From contig NZ_JAENKO010000003.1 in assembly GCF_016599145.1 (NCBI RefSeq), positions 62,001 to 126,000 of the forward strand: a stretch of DNA of 64,000 bases, read 5' to 3'. The notes under the pieces were generated by a model. It did not search any database. It was given only the letters and a program-made list of their open reading frames with translations, and was not told the DNA's origin. The position numbers were made by a program, and so were the translations under genes. Shown one piece after another: positions 22,513-30,544 of the stretch. Numbering within the stretch: the first letter of the stretch is position 1; the number at the start of each line of letters is the position of its first letter. The DNA comes from Tomitella cavernea. Lineage in GTDB: Bacteria; Actinomycetota; Actinomycetes; Mycobacteriales; Mycobacteriaceae.

Positions 22513-24120
22513 GTGCAGGTCACCAGCCTCGGACATGCCGGCTTTCACATCCAGACGGGGGCAGGCTCGATCCTGTGCGACCCGTGGGTGAATCCCGCAT
22601 ACTTCGCATCCTGGTTCCCGTTCCCGGACAACACCGGACTCAACTGGGCCGCGCTGGGCGACTGTGACTACCTCTACGTCTCCCACCTGCACAAAGACCA
22701 CTTCGACCCGCAGCTGTTGCGCGAGCACGTCAACAAGGACGCCACCGTGCTGCTGCCGGACTACCCGGTGCCGGACCTCAAACGCGAACTCGAGGCGCTG
22801 GGCTTCCACAAGTTCTACGAGACCGAGGACTCGGTCAAGCACACGGTCACCGGCCCCAAGGGCGTGCTGGAACTCATGATCATCGCCCTACGCGCGCCCG
22901 CGGACGGGCCGCTGGGAGATTCGGCGCTGGTCGTCTCCGACGGCACCACCACCGCGTTCAACATGAACGACGCCCGCCCGGTGGACCTGGACGTGGTGGG
23001 CGAGAACTTCGGCCGCATCGACGTGCACATGCTCCAGTACTCGGGCGCCATCTGGTATCCGTGGGTGTACGAGATGTCCGAGCGCACCAAACGCGCCCAC
23101 GGCGAGCAAAAGAGGCAGCGGCAGATGGACCGCGCCCGCAGCTACGTCGAGACCGTGGGCGCCCTGCACGTGATCCCCTCGGCCGGACCGCCGGTGTTCC
23201 TGGACGACGACCTGCGCTTCCTCAACGACGACGCCGGCGACCCGGCCAACATCTTCCCGGACCAGACGGTGTTCCTCGGCGAGCTCGCCAAGCACGGAAT
23301 CGACGGCGGCATCCTCATGATCCCGGGCACCACCGCGGAGTTCGACCACGACTCGGTGACGGTCACCCACCCGATCCCCGATTCACAGGTGCAGAAGATC
23401 TTCACCGACAAGGCCGCCTACATCGAGGACATGGCCACCCGGATGGCCCCGGTGATCGCCGCCGAGAAGGCCGCCTGGGCGCCCTCCGCGGGCGAGTCGC
23501 TCTACGAGCCGCTGCGCGAACTGTTCGAGCCCATCATGAAGCAGACCGACCAGATCAGCGAGGGTATCGGCTACCCGGTGGCGCTGCAGATGACCGAGGG
23601 CGGCGCGATCGTCGAGACGGTGGTCCTCGACTTCCCTGAGCGCACCGTGCGCCCGCGCAAGGAGGTGGAGCGCCGCTTCCGCTACGGGTTCACCATGGAC
23701 CGCTCGCTGGTGCGCACCGTGCTGCGCGACGGCGAGCCGGACTGGGTCAACTCGATCTTCCTGTCCATCCGGTTCCGCACCTGGCGCATCGGCGGATACA
23801 ACGAGTACCTTTACACGTTCTTCAAGTGCCTCACCGACGAGCGCATCGCCTACGCGGACGGCTGGTTCGCCGAGGGCAAGGACGATTCCGACACCATCGA
23901 CCTCGGCGATTGGCAGATGCAGCGCCGGTGCCCGCACTTGAAAGCCGACCTGTCCAAGTTCGGCGTCATCGAGGGCACCACCCTCACCTGCAACATGCAC
24001 GGGTGGCAGTGGGACCTGGAAACCGGGCGGTGCAAGACCTCCCGCGGGCACGAGCTTCGGTGCGCGCCGGTCGATGGCGGGCAGGGCGCGGAGGATTCCG
24101 CCGCGAGCGGCGCCGATTGA
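22513..24120 (+). CDS. Metallo-beta-lactamase fold protein with C-terminal Rieske domain (Rv3818 type)
   Basis: The 535-residue protein has two metal-site domains. The N-terminal beta-lactamase fold has a canonical HxHxDH (H58, H60, D62, H63 in VSHLHKDHFD). The C-terminal Rieske [2Fe-2S] site has C473-x-H475 in CPHLKADLS and C493-x2-H496 in CNMHGWQWDLETGRC. The arrangement resembles CMP-N-acetylneuraminate hydroxylase-like proteins with the domain order reversed. The substrate is unknown. The start is GTG at 22513 with a GGAGG ribosome site at about 22499-22503. Position and size fit M. tuberculosis Rv3818, itself uncharacterised. Confidence 0.85.
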   Translation: MQVTSLGHAGFHIQTGAGSILCDPWVNPAYFASWFPFPDNTGLNWAALGDCDYLYVSHLHKDHFDPQLLREHVNKDATVLLPDYPVPDLKRELEALGFHKFYETEDSVKHTVTGPKGVLELMIIALRAPADGPLGDSALVVSDGTTTAFNMNDARPVDLDVVGENFGRIDVHMLQYSGAIWYPWVYEMSERTKRAHGEQKRQRQMDRARSYVETVGALHVIPSAGPPVFLDDDLRFLNDDAGDPANIFPDQTVFLGELAKHGIDGGILMIPGTTAEFDHDSVTVTHPIPDSQVQKIFTDKAAYIEDMATRMAPVIAAEKAAWAPSAGESLYEPLRELFEPIMKQTDQISEGIGYPVALQMTEGGAIVETVVLDFPERTVRPRKEVERRFRYGFTMDRSLVRTVLRDGEPDWVNSIFLSIRFRTWRIGGYNEYLYTFFKCLTDERIAYADGWFAEGKDDSDTIDLGDWQMQRRCPHLKADLSKFGVIEGTTLTCNMHGWQWDLETGRCKTSRGHELRCAPVDGGQGAEDSAASGAD

Positions 24121-24124
24121 GCCG

Positions 24125-24754
24125 CGCGTTCGCGGCGAGTCGGAGCATCGGCCAGCCGTCCAGCACAAGGCGATCGCCTTGTTCACCTCGAGGTGATCTC
24201 CGGCCCGTCCCAGGGCATGCGCCACCACCCGCTCGGCCTCCGATGCAGTGCGCCGCGCCGCCCGCTCGATGACACGCCGCGCGAGCGACACCCCGCGGCA
24301 ACCGGCATCGCGGTAGCAGCATTCGAGCAATTCCTCGTAGCGTTCGTCGCTGCGGGAATACTCGTCCACGATCCGTTCGGCCGTTTGCGTGTCCAACATC
24401 GGCACCGAACCGAAGATCGCGCGGGCGATGGCCCACCACCGGCGGGTCGAACGCCCACGAACCCGGCCCGGGCAGTTCCTTGCGGGTGACCGCGAACCAT
24501 CCGGGACTTTGCAGTCGGATGCTCGGCGGCACCGTCACGTGCACCCGTTCCGGTTCGTCGATCAGTCCCCACAGCCAGGCCGCCGAGGCATGGCTGAACG
24601 TGGCGTCCGCGCGCCACAGGCTCACCGCCCGGCAACGGTCGACCCCGTGCGGCTCGGCGTCGGCATAAACCCCGCGCATCACCTGCACGTATCGGCCGCT
24701 CCGGCATCTGCGGGCGACAGTGCTGCGCGACTCGTGTTCAGTCAGTTGCGCCAT
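24125..24754 (-). pseudogene. Decayed AbiEi-like antitoxin-domain/DUF559 protein
   Basis: From ATG 24754 the minus strand reads MAQLTEHESRSTVARRCRSG and an ASAAWLWGL segment typical of the AbiEi-like/DUF559 proteins common in high-GC actinobacteria. Near 24430 the reading must shift frame to continue (IARAIFGSVPMLDTQTAERI, then TASEAERVVAHALGRAG). Near 24170 it shifts back to end in LVLDGWPMLRLAANARLN. The stretch between LEVN and LVLDGW is missing, which removes most of the DUF559 nuclease core. Two frame disruptions plus an internal deletion indicate a dead gene. Confidence 0.65.
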
Positions 24755-24922
24755 CGTCTTGATCCAAGTCGCCCCGCGTGCGCTCCCGTCCTCCCCCCAT
24801 GCGGCCAGCGTGCCGGAACAGACCGCCGGGCGCATTCGGCCCTGTGGACAACTCTCGGCCGCGATTCGTCGTACGGTACGGGAGACGCTTCGGAGAGTTC
24901 CGCCCCGCACAGAGGAGACCTG

Positions 24923-25411
24923 GTGACCGCTGAGCACTCGCGCACGCATTCGTGGGCCGACCCGGCCGACATCGCCGAGGCCCGCGAGGGGCTGACCGGG
25001 TTGGAGTTCATGGAACGGCTGCACTCCGGGGAGATCCCGTACCCGCCGTCGGGCGGCGCGCTGGACTTCCGGATCGCGGCGCTGGCACGCGGGTCCGTGA
25101 CCTTGGAGGCCGAGCCCGGCGAGTACCAGTACAACGCGGTGGGCACCGTGCACGGGGGCGTGCTCAGCGCGTGGCTGGACTCGGCGATGGGCTATTCGAT
25201 CCAGTCCACCCTGGAGGCCGGCGAGGGGTTCACCACGCTGGATCTCACGGTCCGGTTCATCCGCGGGGTCACCACGGAGACGGGTCCGGTGCGGGCCGTG
25301 GGCAAGGTGGAACACCGCGGCGGGCGCACCGCCACGGCGCGCGGCGAGCTGCGGGACAGCGACGGCGCCCTGCTGGCCTCGGGCACCGCCACCGGCATGA
25401 TCCTGCGCTGA
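24923..25411 (+). CDS. PaaI-type hotdog-fold thioesterase
   Basis: This is a 162-residue single-domain hotdog protein. The signature YNAVGTVHGGVLSAWLDSAMGYS (about residues 72-94) contains the HGG and the acidic residue used by PaaI-type acyl-CoA thioesterases. TTLDLTVRFIRGVT follows. The start is GTG at 24923 with the ribosome site GAGGAGA 5-10 bases upstream. It probably hydrolyses small acyl-CoA or aromatic acyl-CoA esters; the substrate cannot be inferred. It converges with the universal stress protein gene with only 12 bp between the stops. Confidence 0.85.
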   Translation: MTAEHSRTHSWADPADIAEAREGLTGLEFMERLHSGEIPYPPSGGALDFRIAALARGSVTLEAEPGEYQYNAVGTVHGGVLSAWLDSAMGYSIQSTLEAGEGFTTLDLTVRFIRGVTTETGPVRAVGKVEHRGGRTATARGELRDSDGALLASGTATGMILR

Positions 25412-25423
25412 GAGGCCGGCCCA

Positions 25424-26275
25424 TCAGCGGACCACGAGCACCGGCCCTTGCGCGTGCCCCAGCAGCGCGTGCACCGTGGAGCCGAGCCGCATCGCCCTGA
25501 AGCCGCCGCTGCCGCGCGCGCCCACGACCACCGTCTCGGCTGTCGCGGACACGCGGGCCAGCACCTCGGCGGGCGGCCCTTCCAGGAGTTCGGTGGTCGC
25601 CTGCACATCGGGGTGCGATGCGGCCACCGAGTCCAGGCACTGCGCGAGGACCCCACGCACGGCATCCGGGTCGTCGCCCGCGCGCGAGTCCGCGTCGAAG
25701 TCGGGGCCCGCGACCGCCGCGACGACAAGCGGCAGGTTCCGGCGATGCGCGGCGTCCGCGGCTGCGGACAGCGCCGGGCTGGCCGGGCCGGAGGCGTCGA
25801 TGCCCACCACGATCCGGCCGCTGTAGTCCGGTTCCCTGTGCGCCGGGGCGTCCACGCGCCGCGGCACCAACAGGACCGGGCAGGCGGCGTGCGCAGGCAG
25901 CGCCGCGGCCACCGACCCCAGCAGCCGGCCCATGAACCCGCCGCGCCCCCGCGCGCCCACCACGACCAGCGCCGCGGTGCGCGACTGTTCGAGCAGCACC
26001 CCGGAGGCGTCGCCCGAGTGCACCGAGGTGGTCACGTCCGCGCCCGCGTCGCGGGCCTGCTCCGCGGCCTCGGCAAGGATCGCGAAGGCCTCATCGCGGA
26101 CCACCTTCTCGTATTCGACGGCGACGCTGTGCCGCCGCACGGCCGGTGCGTGGTAGGCCGCCACCAGGTGCAGCGGGGCCTTCCTGCTTGTCGCCTCCGT
26201 GATCGCCGCGTCCAAGGCCACCCGCGCATTGTCGGATCCGTCGACCCCTACGACCACTGCACTCTCGTTGCCCAT
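25424..26275 (-). CDS. Tandem universal stress protein
   Basis: The 283-residue protein has two USP domains (about 1-140 and 150-283). Each has the ATP-binding pattern G-x2-G-x9-G-S/T: GARGRGGFMGRLLGS in the first and GARGSGGFRAMRLGS in the second. Both domains begin with an acidic nucleotide-binding strand (VVVGVDGSDNA, IVVGIDASG). Two-domain USPs are abundant in mycobacteria, where several are induced by hypoxia or dormancy. No regulator site is visible here. The start is ATG 26275. Confidence 0.92.
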   Translation of the reverse strand: MGNESAVVVGVDGSDNARVALDAAITEATSRKAPLHLVAAYHAPAVRRHSVAVEYEKVVRDEAFAILAEAAEQARDAGADVTTSVHSGDASGVLLEQSRTAALVVVGARGRGGFMGRLLGSVAAALPAHAACPVLLVPRRVDAPAHREPDYSGRIVVGIDASGPASPALSAAADAAHRRNLPLVVAAVAGPDFDADSRAGDDPDAVRGVLAQCLDSVAASHPDVQATTELLEGPPAEVLARVSATAETVVVGARGSGGFRAMRLGSTVHALLGHAQGPVLVVR

Positions 26276-26320
26276 GCGCCCATCTTCCCGGGTGCACGGC
26301 CCGTGCGCAGCGGTACGTGC

Positions 26321-27517
26321 TCAGAAGCCAGTCGGGGATCCCACGCGCACAACATGGAACGTGGTGGATCCGACGCGCCCGAAGTTGTCGTCCTCGACGA
26401 GGACCAGCGTGCGGGCACCGTCGGGCAGGTCCGGGCCCAGGGTGATGCCCTCCACGTTGCCCATCAGCCCTTCTGTTTCGAACAGCTTCGTTTTGTGCAT
26501 GGCCGTCTCGCCGCCGGTCAGCGCGTCGGCGCCCGCGACGTCCGTGGCGCCGTCGGTGGTGGTCAGGTAGATGCTGGTGACGAACCCGCGGGGCAGTGCC
26601 AGGCTGCGCTCCACCGTGAGGAAGGCCGCGGGCCCCACCTGTGTCATCGCGGACACGCCGGCGACGGCGGGCCCGATCGCCGTCCCCGTGGTCCGTAGCG
26701 GGTCCGCCTCGTAGACGTATTCGCCGGTCACGGCGCCGGTGGCGCGGTCGAGCTGCAGCAGCCGCGACGGACTCGGGGTTTCCGCGGCCGCGGCCGGCCC
26801 GTCCTGCACCAGAGCGTTCTCGGTGATCGCGGAGATGGTGCGGCCGTCCGGGGCGAGCGCCAGTCCCTCGAACCCCAGGTTCTCCCGCATGCCGCGCACC
26901 TGGTCGCCGTCGGGCCCCGATGCCGGGAGGTAGTACGGGGGCAGCGGGTAGTCGCGCCGCAGTGTCCCGTCGGGTTCCGCGGAGCGGATGAACGGCGTGA
27001 GGGCGCCGGTGGCGTCTCCCTCGCTGCCGTAGACGACGCCCCCGTCGGGGGCCCAGCGGATCGATTCGGTGTCGCTGGTGCCCGGGGCGTATGGGCCGTC
27101 GGGCCCGGCGAGCGGGATCATCGACAGGAACCGCGGCTGCCCGGGCCGGCCGTCCGGCCCCAGCGGCAGGTCCAGGGTGTAGGCGCGGGTGGGCCCGTGC
27201 GCGCCCCGGTCGTCGCTGATCACCACGTACCGCCCGGTGGCCGGGTCATAGTCGATGCCGGACAGCCCGCCGACTGTCGTGCCCTGGAACCGCATCCCCT
27301 CGGGCACCGTCACCGAGCCGACCAGCCGCATGCCGTCGTCGGGGGCGGCGGCCTCCGGGGAATCGGGAGCGGGGGCATCGGCGGCGGTGGTATCGGGGCC
27401 CGGCTCCGGGGCCTGTCCGCCGCCGCATCCCGCCGTCAGCAGTACGGCGAGCGCGCCCAGCGCGGCGCAGGCGCGCGCGGCCGAGTGCAGGTCAGGACCC
27501 CGTCGGGCGCAGCACAT
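26321..27517 (-). CDS. Secreted lipoprotein with phytase-like esterase domain
   Basis: The 398-residue product starts with a signal peptide and lipobox ([12 protein letters not shown], Cys about 31). An Asp/Ala/Pro linker follows, then a beta-propeller-like domain of the esterase-like activity of phytase family ([81 protein letters not shown]). It is likely an extracytoplasmic phosphoesterase or binding protein of unknown substrate. The ATG at 27517 lies inside the last 26 bp of serS, so the two are transcriptionally and probably translationally linked. Confidence 0.8.
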   Translation of the reverse strand: MCCARRGPDLHSAARACAALGALAVLLTAGCGGGQAPEPGPDTTAADAPAPDSPEAAAPDDGMRLVGSVTVPEGMRFQGTTVGGLSGIDYDPATGRYVVISDDRGAHGPTRAYTLDLPLGPDGRPGQPRFLSMIPLAGPDGPYAPGTSDTESIRWAPDGGVVYGSEGDATGALTPFIRSAEPDGTLRRDYPLPPYYLPASGPDGDQVRGMRENLGFEGLALAPDGRTISAITENALVQDGPAAAAETPSPSRLLQLDRATGAVTGEYVYEADPLRTTGTAIGPAVAGVSAMTQVGPAAFLTVERSLALPRGFVTSIYLTTTDGATDVAGADALTGGETAMHKTKLFETEGLMGNVEGITLGPDLPDGARTLVLVEDDNFGRVGSTTFHVVRVGSPTGF

Positions 27518-28754
27518 CGGTGCCGACGAACGGCTGGAGCGCGGCGGGCACGCGCACGGTGCCGTCGGGCTGCTGGTGGTTCTCGAGGATCGCGACGATC
27601 CACCGCGTGGTAGCCAGCGTGCCGTTGAGGGTGGCGGCGATCCGCGGCTTGCCGTCGTCGCCCCGGTACCGCACGCTCAGGCGCCGCGCCTGGAAGGTGG
27701 TGCAGTTGGACGTGGAGGTGAGCTCGCGGTAGGCGCCCTGACTGGGGACCCACGCCTCGCAGTCGAACTTGCGGGCCGCGGAACTGCCCAGGTCGCCGCC
27801 CGCCACGTCGATCACCCGATAGGGCACCTCGACGGCGGCGAGCATCTCCTTCTCCCACCCCAGCAGGCGCTGGTGCTCGGCGTCGGCCTCCTCGGGGCGG
27901 CAATAGCTGAACATCTCCACCTTGTCGAACTGGTGGACGCGGATGATGCCGCGGGTGTCCTTGCCGTAGCTGCCGGCCTCGCGGCGGAAGCACGACGACC
28001 AGCCCGCATACCGCTTGGGCCCGGCGGTCAGGTCCAGGATCTCGTCCGAGTGGTAGCCGGCCAGGGGGACCTCCGAGGTGCCGACCAGGTAGAGGTCGTC
28101 CTCGTCGAGGTGGTAGATCTCGTCCGAGTGGGCGCCCAGGAAACCGGTGCCCGCCATGATCTCCGGGCGCACCAGCACCGGCGGGATCATCATGGTGAAG
28201 CCGTTCGCCACGGCCTTCTGCGCGGCGAGCTGCAGGAGCCCCAACTGCAGCAGCGCGCCCGCGCCGGTGAGGAAGTAGAAGCGCGACCCGGACACCTTGG
28301 ATCCGCGCTTCATGTCGATCAGTCCCAGCTCCTCGCCCAGGTCCAGGTGGTCCTTGGGCTCGTCGATGGCGGGGGGCTCGCCGATGTGCTCGAGGACGAC
28401 GAAGTCCTGCTCGCCGCCGGCCGGGGCGCCGTCCTGCACCACGTTGGAGATGGCGCGGTGGGCCTCGTCCAGCGTGGCCTTGGCGGCGGCCTCGTCGGCG
28501 CCGGCCTTCTTGACCGCGTCGGACAGCTCCTTGGCGCGTTCCAGCAGCGCAGGGCGCTCCTCCGGCGTGGCCTTGCCGACCGTGCGCCCGTGCGCCTTCT
28601 GCTCCGCGCGCAGCTCGTCGGCCGCGGCGATGGCGGACCGGCGCGCGGCATCCGCCTCCAGCAGCGTGTCCACCAGCGCCGGGTCCTCGCCGCGGGTGCG
28701 CTGCGACTCTCGCACGGCGTCGGGGTTCTCGCGAAGGAACTTCAGGTCAATCAC
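27492..28754 (-). CDS. serS: Seryl-tRNA synthetase
   Basis: This class II aminoacyl-tRNA synthetase of 420 residues charges tRNA-Ser and tRNA-Sec with serine. The N-terminal coiled-coil arm (about residues 1-105, heptad-like Ala/Glu/Lys-rich) precedes the catalytic domain. Motif 2 is [22 protein letters not shown] and motif 3 is [16 protein letters not shown]. The serine-pocket region is around [13 protein letters not shown]. The start is GTG at 28754 ([11 protein letters not shown]), matching family N-termini; an open extension to 28859 is non-coding. It corresponds to Rv3834c and is divergent from the Rv3835-like gene. Confidence 0.97.
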   Translation of the reverse strand: MIDLKFLRENPDAVRESQRTRGEDPALVDTLLEADAARRSAIAAADELRAEQKAHGRTVGKATPEERPALLERAKELSDAVKKAGADEAAAKATLDEAHRAISNVVQDGAPAGGEQDFVVLEHIGEPPAIDEPKDHLDLGEELGLIDMKRGSKVSGSRFYFLTGAGALLQLGLLQLAAQKAVANGFTMMIPPVLVRPEIMAGTGFLGAHSDEIYHLDEDDLYLVGTSEVPLAGYHSDEILDLTAGPKRYAGWSSCFRREAGSYGKDTRGIIRVHQFDKVEMFSYCRPEEADAEHQRLLGWEKEMLAAVEVPYRVIDVAGGDLGSSAARKFDCEAWVPSQGAYRELTSTSNCTTFQARRLSVRYRGDDGKPRIAATLNGTLATTRWIVAILENHQQPDGTVRVPAALQPFVGTDVLRPTGS

Positions 28755-28877
28755 ACCGCATGACCTTACTTGCCGGTCCCGTCGGCCGCCCCGTCGACCG
28801 GCGACGATACGCCGCCGCACCCCTGATCGACGGCTACTGTGCGCATTGTCGGCGTGCACCAGGCATCATTGTGGGCG

Positions 28878-30080
28878 ATGTCCATCTTCCGCCGCCGTCG
28901 CAGCACCCCCGACGCTGCTGCTCGCGATTCTGCAGCCCTCGATGCCGCTGCCCCGGATGCCGCTGCCCCGGATGCCGCTGCCCCGGAGGTCCCTGCTCCG
29001 GATACCCTTGCCCCGGATACCCCTGCCCCGGAGGTCCCCGCGCCGCAGCACCACCCGCACCTGACCGCGCAGAACATGCGGCGCTCCCTGATCCTGGTGG
29101 CGCTCGGGTCGCTGGCGGCCGCGGTGATCACGCTGGTGTCCACCGGCAACCTCGACAGCGTCTTCGGCTCGTCGGAGCCCTCGGTGGCGGCGAATGCGGG
29201 GGACGCACCCGTCAAGACCGGCTCCGCGGAGGGCCCCGCTTTCAGCGATGCGCGGCCCGGCACCTGCCTGACCTGGCAGGACCAGGAGAACCCGGAGATC
29301 ACCGAGGTGGACTGCGCCCGGCCGCACCTGTTCGAGGTGGCGCAGCGGGTGGATCTGAGCAACTTCCCCAGCAGCGAGTTCGGGCCGCACGCGCAGGTCA
29401 CGGACGCGCAGCGATATGCCACGCTGCGCGATTCGGTGTGCGCCCCCGCCGTGGGCCGCTACCTGGACGGGCGGCTGGACCCGTCGGGCCGGTTCACCGT
29501 GGGCCTGATCCACCCGGGCGGCAAGGGCTGGTCGCAGGGCGAGCGCACGGTGCTGTGCGGGCTGCAGGAGACAGGGGTGGACGGCGCCTCGTTCCAGCCG
29601 ATCACCGGCACCGTGGCCGGCCAGGACCAGTCGCGTGTGCATCCGCCCGGCACGTGCCTGGGCATCGAGAACGGGCTGCCGACGGATCCGGTGGACTGCG
29701 CCACCGACCACTCTGTGGAGGTGACCGGGCAGGTGGACCTGGCCGCGCAGTTCCCGGGCGACTGGCCCCCGCTGGATAAGCAGGACGAGTTCCTGGGTGA
29801 AGCATGCCGCACAATCAGCGAGGACTACCTGGGCGGCGAGGACGCCCTGCACAACACCACGCTCACCGTCTACTGGAGCACGCAGTCGCTGCCCAGCTGG
29901 CTGGCGGGCAGCCGCAAGGTGGACTGCACTGTGGGGTTCGGCGCGTCGGAGGGGGCGTACGCGGTGCTCACGGGGTCGGCCAAGAGCGGGTTGATGATCG
30001 ACGGCAAGGTGCCCGAGCCGAAGCCGCTGCCCCCGCCGGGTCGGGCGGTGGCCCCGCCGCTGCCGTCGGCGGGAGAGTAG
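28878..30080 (+). CDS. Septum formation family membrane protein (Rv3835 type)
   Basis: The 400-residue protein begins with a basic segment and an Ala/Pro/Asp repeat region (about 17-55). A transmembrane helix follows (about 70-90, SLILVALGSLAAAVITLVS), then an extracytoplasmic region. That region contains two septum-formation-type domains with paired cysteines (GTCLTWQD...EVDCARPHLFEVAQ and GTCLGIEN...PVDCATDHSVEVTG). The start is ATG 28878. Function in mycobacteria is poorly defined. It is followed after 9 bp by the Rv3836-like metallopeptidase gene, so the two form an operon. Confidence 0.85.
   Translation: MSIFRRRRSTPDAAARDSAALDAAAPDAAAPDAAAPEVPAPDTLAPDTPAPEVPAPQHHPHLTAQNMRRSLILVALGSLAAAVITLVSTGNLDSVFGSSEPSVAANAGDAPVKTGSAEGPAFSDARPGTCLTWQDQENPEITEVDCARPHLFEVAQRVDLSNFPSSEFGPHAQVTDAQRYATLRDSVCAPAVGRYLDGRLDPSGRFTVGLIHPGGKGWSQGERTVLCGLQETGVDGASFQPITGTVAGQDQSRVHPPGTCLGIENGLPTDPVDCATDHSVEVTGQVDLAAQFPGDWPPLDKQDEFLGEACRTISEDYLGGEDALHNTTLTVYWSTQSLPSWLAGSRKVDCTVGFGASEGAYAVLTGSAKSGLMIDGKVPEPKPLPPPGRAVAPPLPSAGE
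28941..29045. repeat. 15-bp tandem repeat in the Rv3835-like gene (7 units)
   Basis: Three identical 15-mers GATGCCGCTGCCCCG are followed by four diverged units. They encode the pentapeptides DAAAP x3, EVPAP, DTLAP, DTPAP and EVPAP. The frame is preserved. The result is a cytoplasmic Pro/Ala-rich arm of probably variable length. Confidence 0.9.
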
Positions 30081-30089
30081 GAGCGGGCC

Positions 30090-30440
30090 GTGCCGATCAC
30101 CGTGAGCGAGGAGCGTTTCGAGGAGCTGGTCTCGGACGCGCTGGACACCCTGCCGGAGAAGCTGATCGCGGCGGTGGACAACGTGGTCGTGCTGGTGGAG
30201 GACCGCAACCCCGACGAGCCGGACATCCTGGGCCTGTACGAAGGCGTGGCACTGACCGAGCGCGACAGTTGGTACGCCGGCTCGCTGCCGGACGCCATCT
30301 TCATCTACCGCGCGCCGCTAATGGAGATGTGCGACGACGAGGACGAACTGGTGCACGAGGTGCGGGTGACGGTGATCCACGAGTTCGCCCACCACTTCGG
30401 TATCGACGACGAGCAGTTGCACCGGCTCGGCTGGGCCTGA
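30090..30440 (+). CDS. Small zincin-like metallopeptidase family protein (Rv3836 type)
   Basis: The 116-residue protein has the HExxH zinc motif in VTVIHEFAHHFGIDD (about residues 91-105), placing it in the minimal metallopeptidase (DUF1025/MPN-independent zincin) family found throughout actinobacteria. Its biological substrate is unknown. The start is GTG at 30090, 9 bp after the preceding stop, with GGAG overlapping that stop region. It is the last gene before the roughly 31-kb accessory block; in M. tuberculosis the next gene is Rv3837c. Confidence 0.88.
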   Translation: MPITVSEERFEELVSDALDTLPEKLIAAVDNVVVLVEDRNPDEPDILGLYEGVALTERDSWYAGSLPDAIFIYRAPLMEMCDDEDELVHEVRVTVIHEFAHHFGIDDEQLHRLGWA

Positions 30441-30457
30441 GAATACGACCGCTGAAC

Positions 30458-30473
30458 TTCACCGACCGTTCAC
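30458..30473 (+). promoter_or_regulatory. PHO-box-like direct repeat upstream of the PhoX-type gene
   Basis: TTCAC occurs at 30458-30462 and again at 30469-30473, an exact 11-bp period, within CTTCACCGACC-GTTCACGCGG. Actinobacterial PHO boxes bound by PhoP/RegX3 are direct 11-bp units around GTTCACC. It lies 72-87 bp upstream of the phosphatase start, which suits phosphate-starvation control. Confidence 0.45.
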
Positions 30474-30544
30474 GCGGACAATCACGCCGGGAAACCCGTG
30501 TACGGGACGGTTGCCTCACCGACACGTGGAGAGGGAGCCGATAC

